Shown piece after piece: positions 4,338 to 5,096 of a stretch of 5,096 nt of DNA (its first letter is position 1; every line of letters begins with the position of its first letter). Source of the DNA: Globobulimina sp. (Eukaryota; Foraminifera; Rotaliida); the NCBI GenBank assembly GCA_003354225.1, contig PIVH01000729.1, forward strand, positions 1 through 5,096, written 5' to 3'. The notes below the pieces were generated by a model that searched no databases, was not told the DNA's origin, and saw only the letters and a list, made by a program, of their open reading frames with translations. The position numbers and the translations under genes were made by a program.

Positions 4338-5096
4338 ATGTTCAGAGTGTCTCGATCAACGTCTCGATACTCACGACCCGTTACTCAAACTGTAACAAAG
4401 TAAGCATACATTGCATTACTTCCATATATTGATTCTATGCATTTATATTTTGTTACTAATAAAGAATACAATCGTCGACACTTAAAACCATACAAAATGC
4501 CACCACCACAATGAACATAGACGAAGACTCCGACATTTCTGCACCATCTTTAATAAGAAATCCCTATTCATGGTTGCAACACAACCACGGCGCCAATGCC
4601 ATTCGTGCCTCATCCGTAGAATACAACCGCTGGTTCCAAGCAGCCCCGGCAGTGGCCACCATGTTATGTTTGGGCGGAATGTATTCCTGGTCCTTATACA
4701 ATGGCCCTTTGACCCACCACATCGGTGTCATCACCCAAGTCGCAAACGACTGGTCCTTAGCGTCGGTAGTGCCTGTTTTTGGCACTTTGGTCTTTTTCAA
4801 TGGAGTCGCTGGCGCAGTGTTAGGCAAATGGATCGATAGAAGTGGTCCCCGTATTTCTTATGCGGTCGGCGGTGCCATGTATGGCGGCGGTATGATGTTA
4901 GGTGGACTTGGCGTGACTATGCATTATCTGCCACTGCTATATGCTGGCTATGGCATTATCGGCGGTCTTGGGCATGTATGTATTATTTCATTTCGTTTAT
5001 TATAAAATCAGCAGCAAATCAAAAAACAATAAGGCAATATGCTACATCTCGTCCATATCGACCTTGATCCAGTTTTTCCCGGACAAAAGAGGCTTG
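4338..5096 (+). CDS. MFS transporter, oxalate/formate antiporter-like family, 5' part in three exons
   Basis: Exons 4338-4399, 4465-4975 and 5034-5096 (running off the window) join in frame to 212 residues. Residues 1-36 (beginning MFRVSRSTSRYSRP) contain R, K, S and T but no D or E, as in a mitochondrial presequence. The transporter proper follows. YNRWFQAAPAVATMLCLGG leads into helix 1 (about 77-99, with YSWSLYNGPL after it), and helix 2 spans about 121-142. GKWIDRSGPR (141-150) is the MFS motif A loop. Gly-rich helices 3 and 4 follow, then FFPDKRGL (205-212), typical of this family between helices 4 and 5. Members carry monocarboxylates such as oxalate, formate, lactate or pyruvate; the substrate here is not determinable. 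A second ATG at 4511 (residue 37), in good context with A at -3, would give a protein without the basic leader. Family call is strong; the first exon is inferred from splice signals and frame. Confidence 0.8.
4400..4464 (+). other. Intron 1 of the transporter gene (65 bp)
   Basis: Donor GTAAGC; acceptor within TTACTAATAAAG, where TACTAAT is a yeast-like branch motif only a few bases from the AG. It interrupts a codon after its second base (AA|A, Lys21). Removal fuses the short upstream frame to the transporter frame, and no other nearby AG gives a continuous frame. Confidence 0.6.
4976..5033 (+). other. Intron 2 of the transporter gene (58 bp)
   Basis: Donor GTATGT, acceptor ACAATAAG, phase 0 between His191 and Ala192. 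Reading through would replace the conserved region with an unrelated tail and reach a stop at 5003-5005. Splicing restores AICYISSISTLIQFFPDKRG, which fits the family. It has no pyrimidine tract before the AG. Confidence 0.85.

Noticed and set aside
4338-4403. Independent 21-codon upstream ORF before the transporter
   Set aside because: A GTAAGC donor at its end, the TACTAAT motif with a downstream AG and exact frame joining make a first coding exon the better reading, though a uORF in unspliced RNA is not excluded.
4564-4839. Two frames overlapping the transporter exon on both strands
   Set aside because: They are out of frame or antisense to the conserved MFS sequence and have no independent support.

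Overview
The window looks like nuclear DNA of a eukaryote, probably a unicellular or simple one. It shows short GT-AG introns (65 and 58 bp), AATAAA signals a few bases past stop codons, and a mitochondrial complex I assembly factor domain. It also has a C-type-lectin fragment with a membrane anchor and very AT-rich intergenic repeats, and no bacterial ribosome binding sites or operon structure. The standard genetic code fits every gene. The lineage cannot be fixed from the sequence.

Layout, left to right. (1) Positions 1-1185 (+): the 3' part of an NDUFAF1/CIA30-type gene with an unusual tail of about 225 residues. (2) Positions 1244-2128 (-): a convergent, intronless gene for a hydrophobic protein of 294 residues that I do not recognise. 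It is separated from gene 1 by only 58 bp holding a poly(A) signal for each strand. (3) About 2211-3804: an AT-rich block of roughly 1.6 kb built as an inverted-repeat element. Its arms carry a recurring 12-bp palindrome, ATGACCGGTCAT. Its core carries two copies, 103 bp apart, of a perfect hairpin with 19-bp arms, plus a short coding-like relic. I read it as a non-autonomous or fold-back DNA transposon. (4) Positions 3781-4083 (+): a 100-codon frame encoding only the C-terminal end of a C-type lectin domain, a low-complexity linker and a transmembrane helix. Its start codon lies inside the outer repeat arm, so it is probably a gene truncated at the element boundary. (5) Positions 4338-5096 (+): the 5' part of an MFS transporter of the oxalate/formate antiporter-like family, in three exons. 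The first exon, joined in frame, gives a basic N-terminus free of acidic residues that resembles a mitochondrial presequence.

The genes do not form an obvious pathway. NDUFAF1 acts in mitochondria, and the transporter may too if the spliced N-terminus is real. The most unusual material is the inverted-repeat element and its junction with the lectin remnant.
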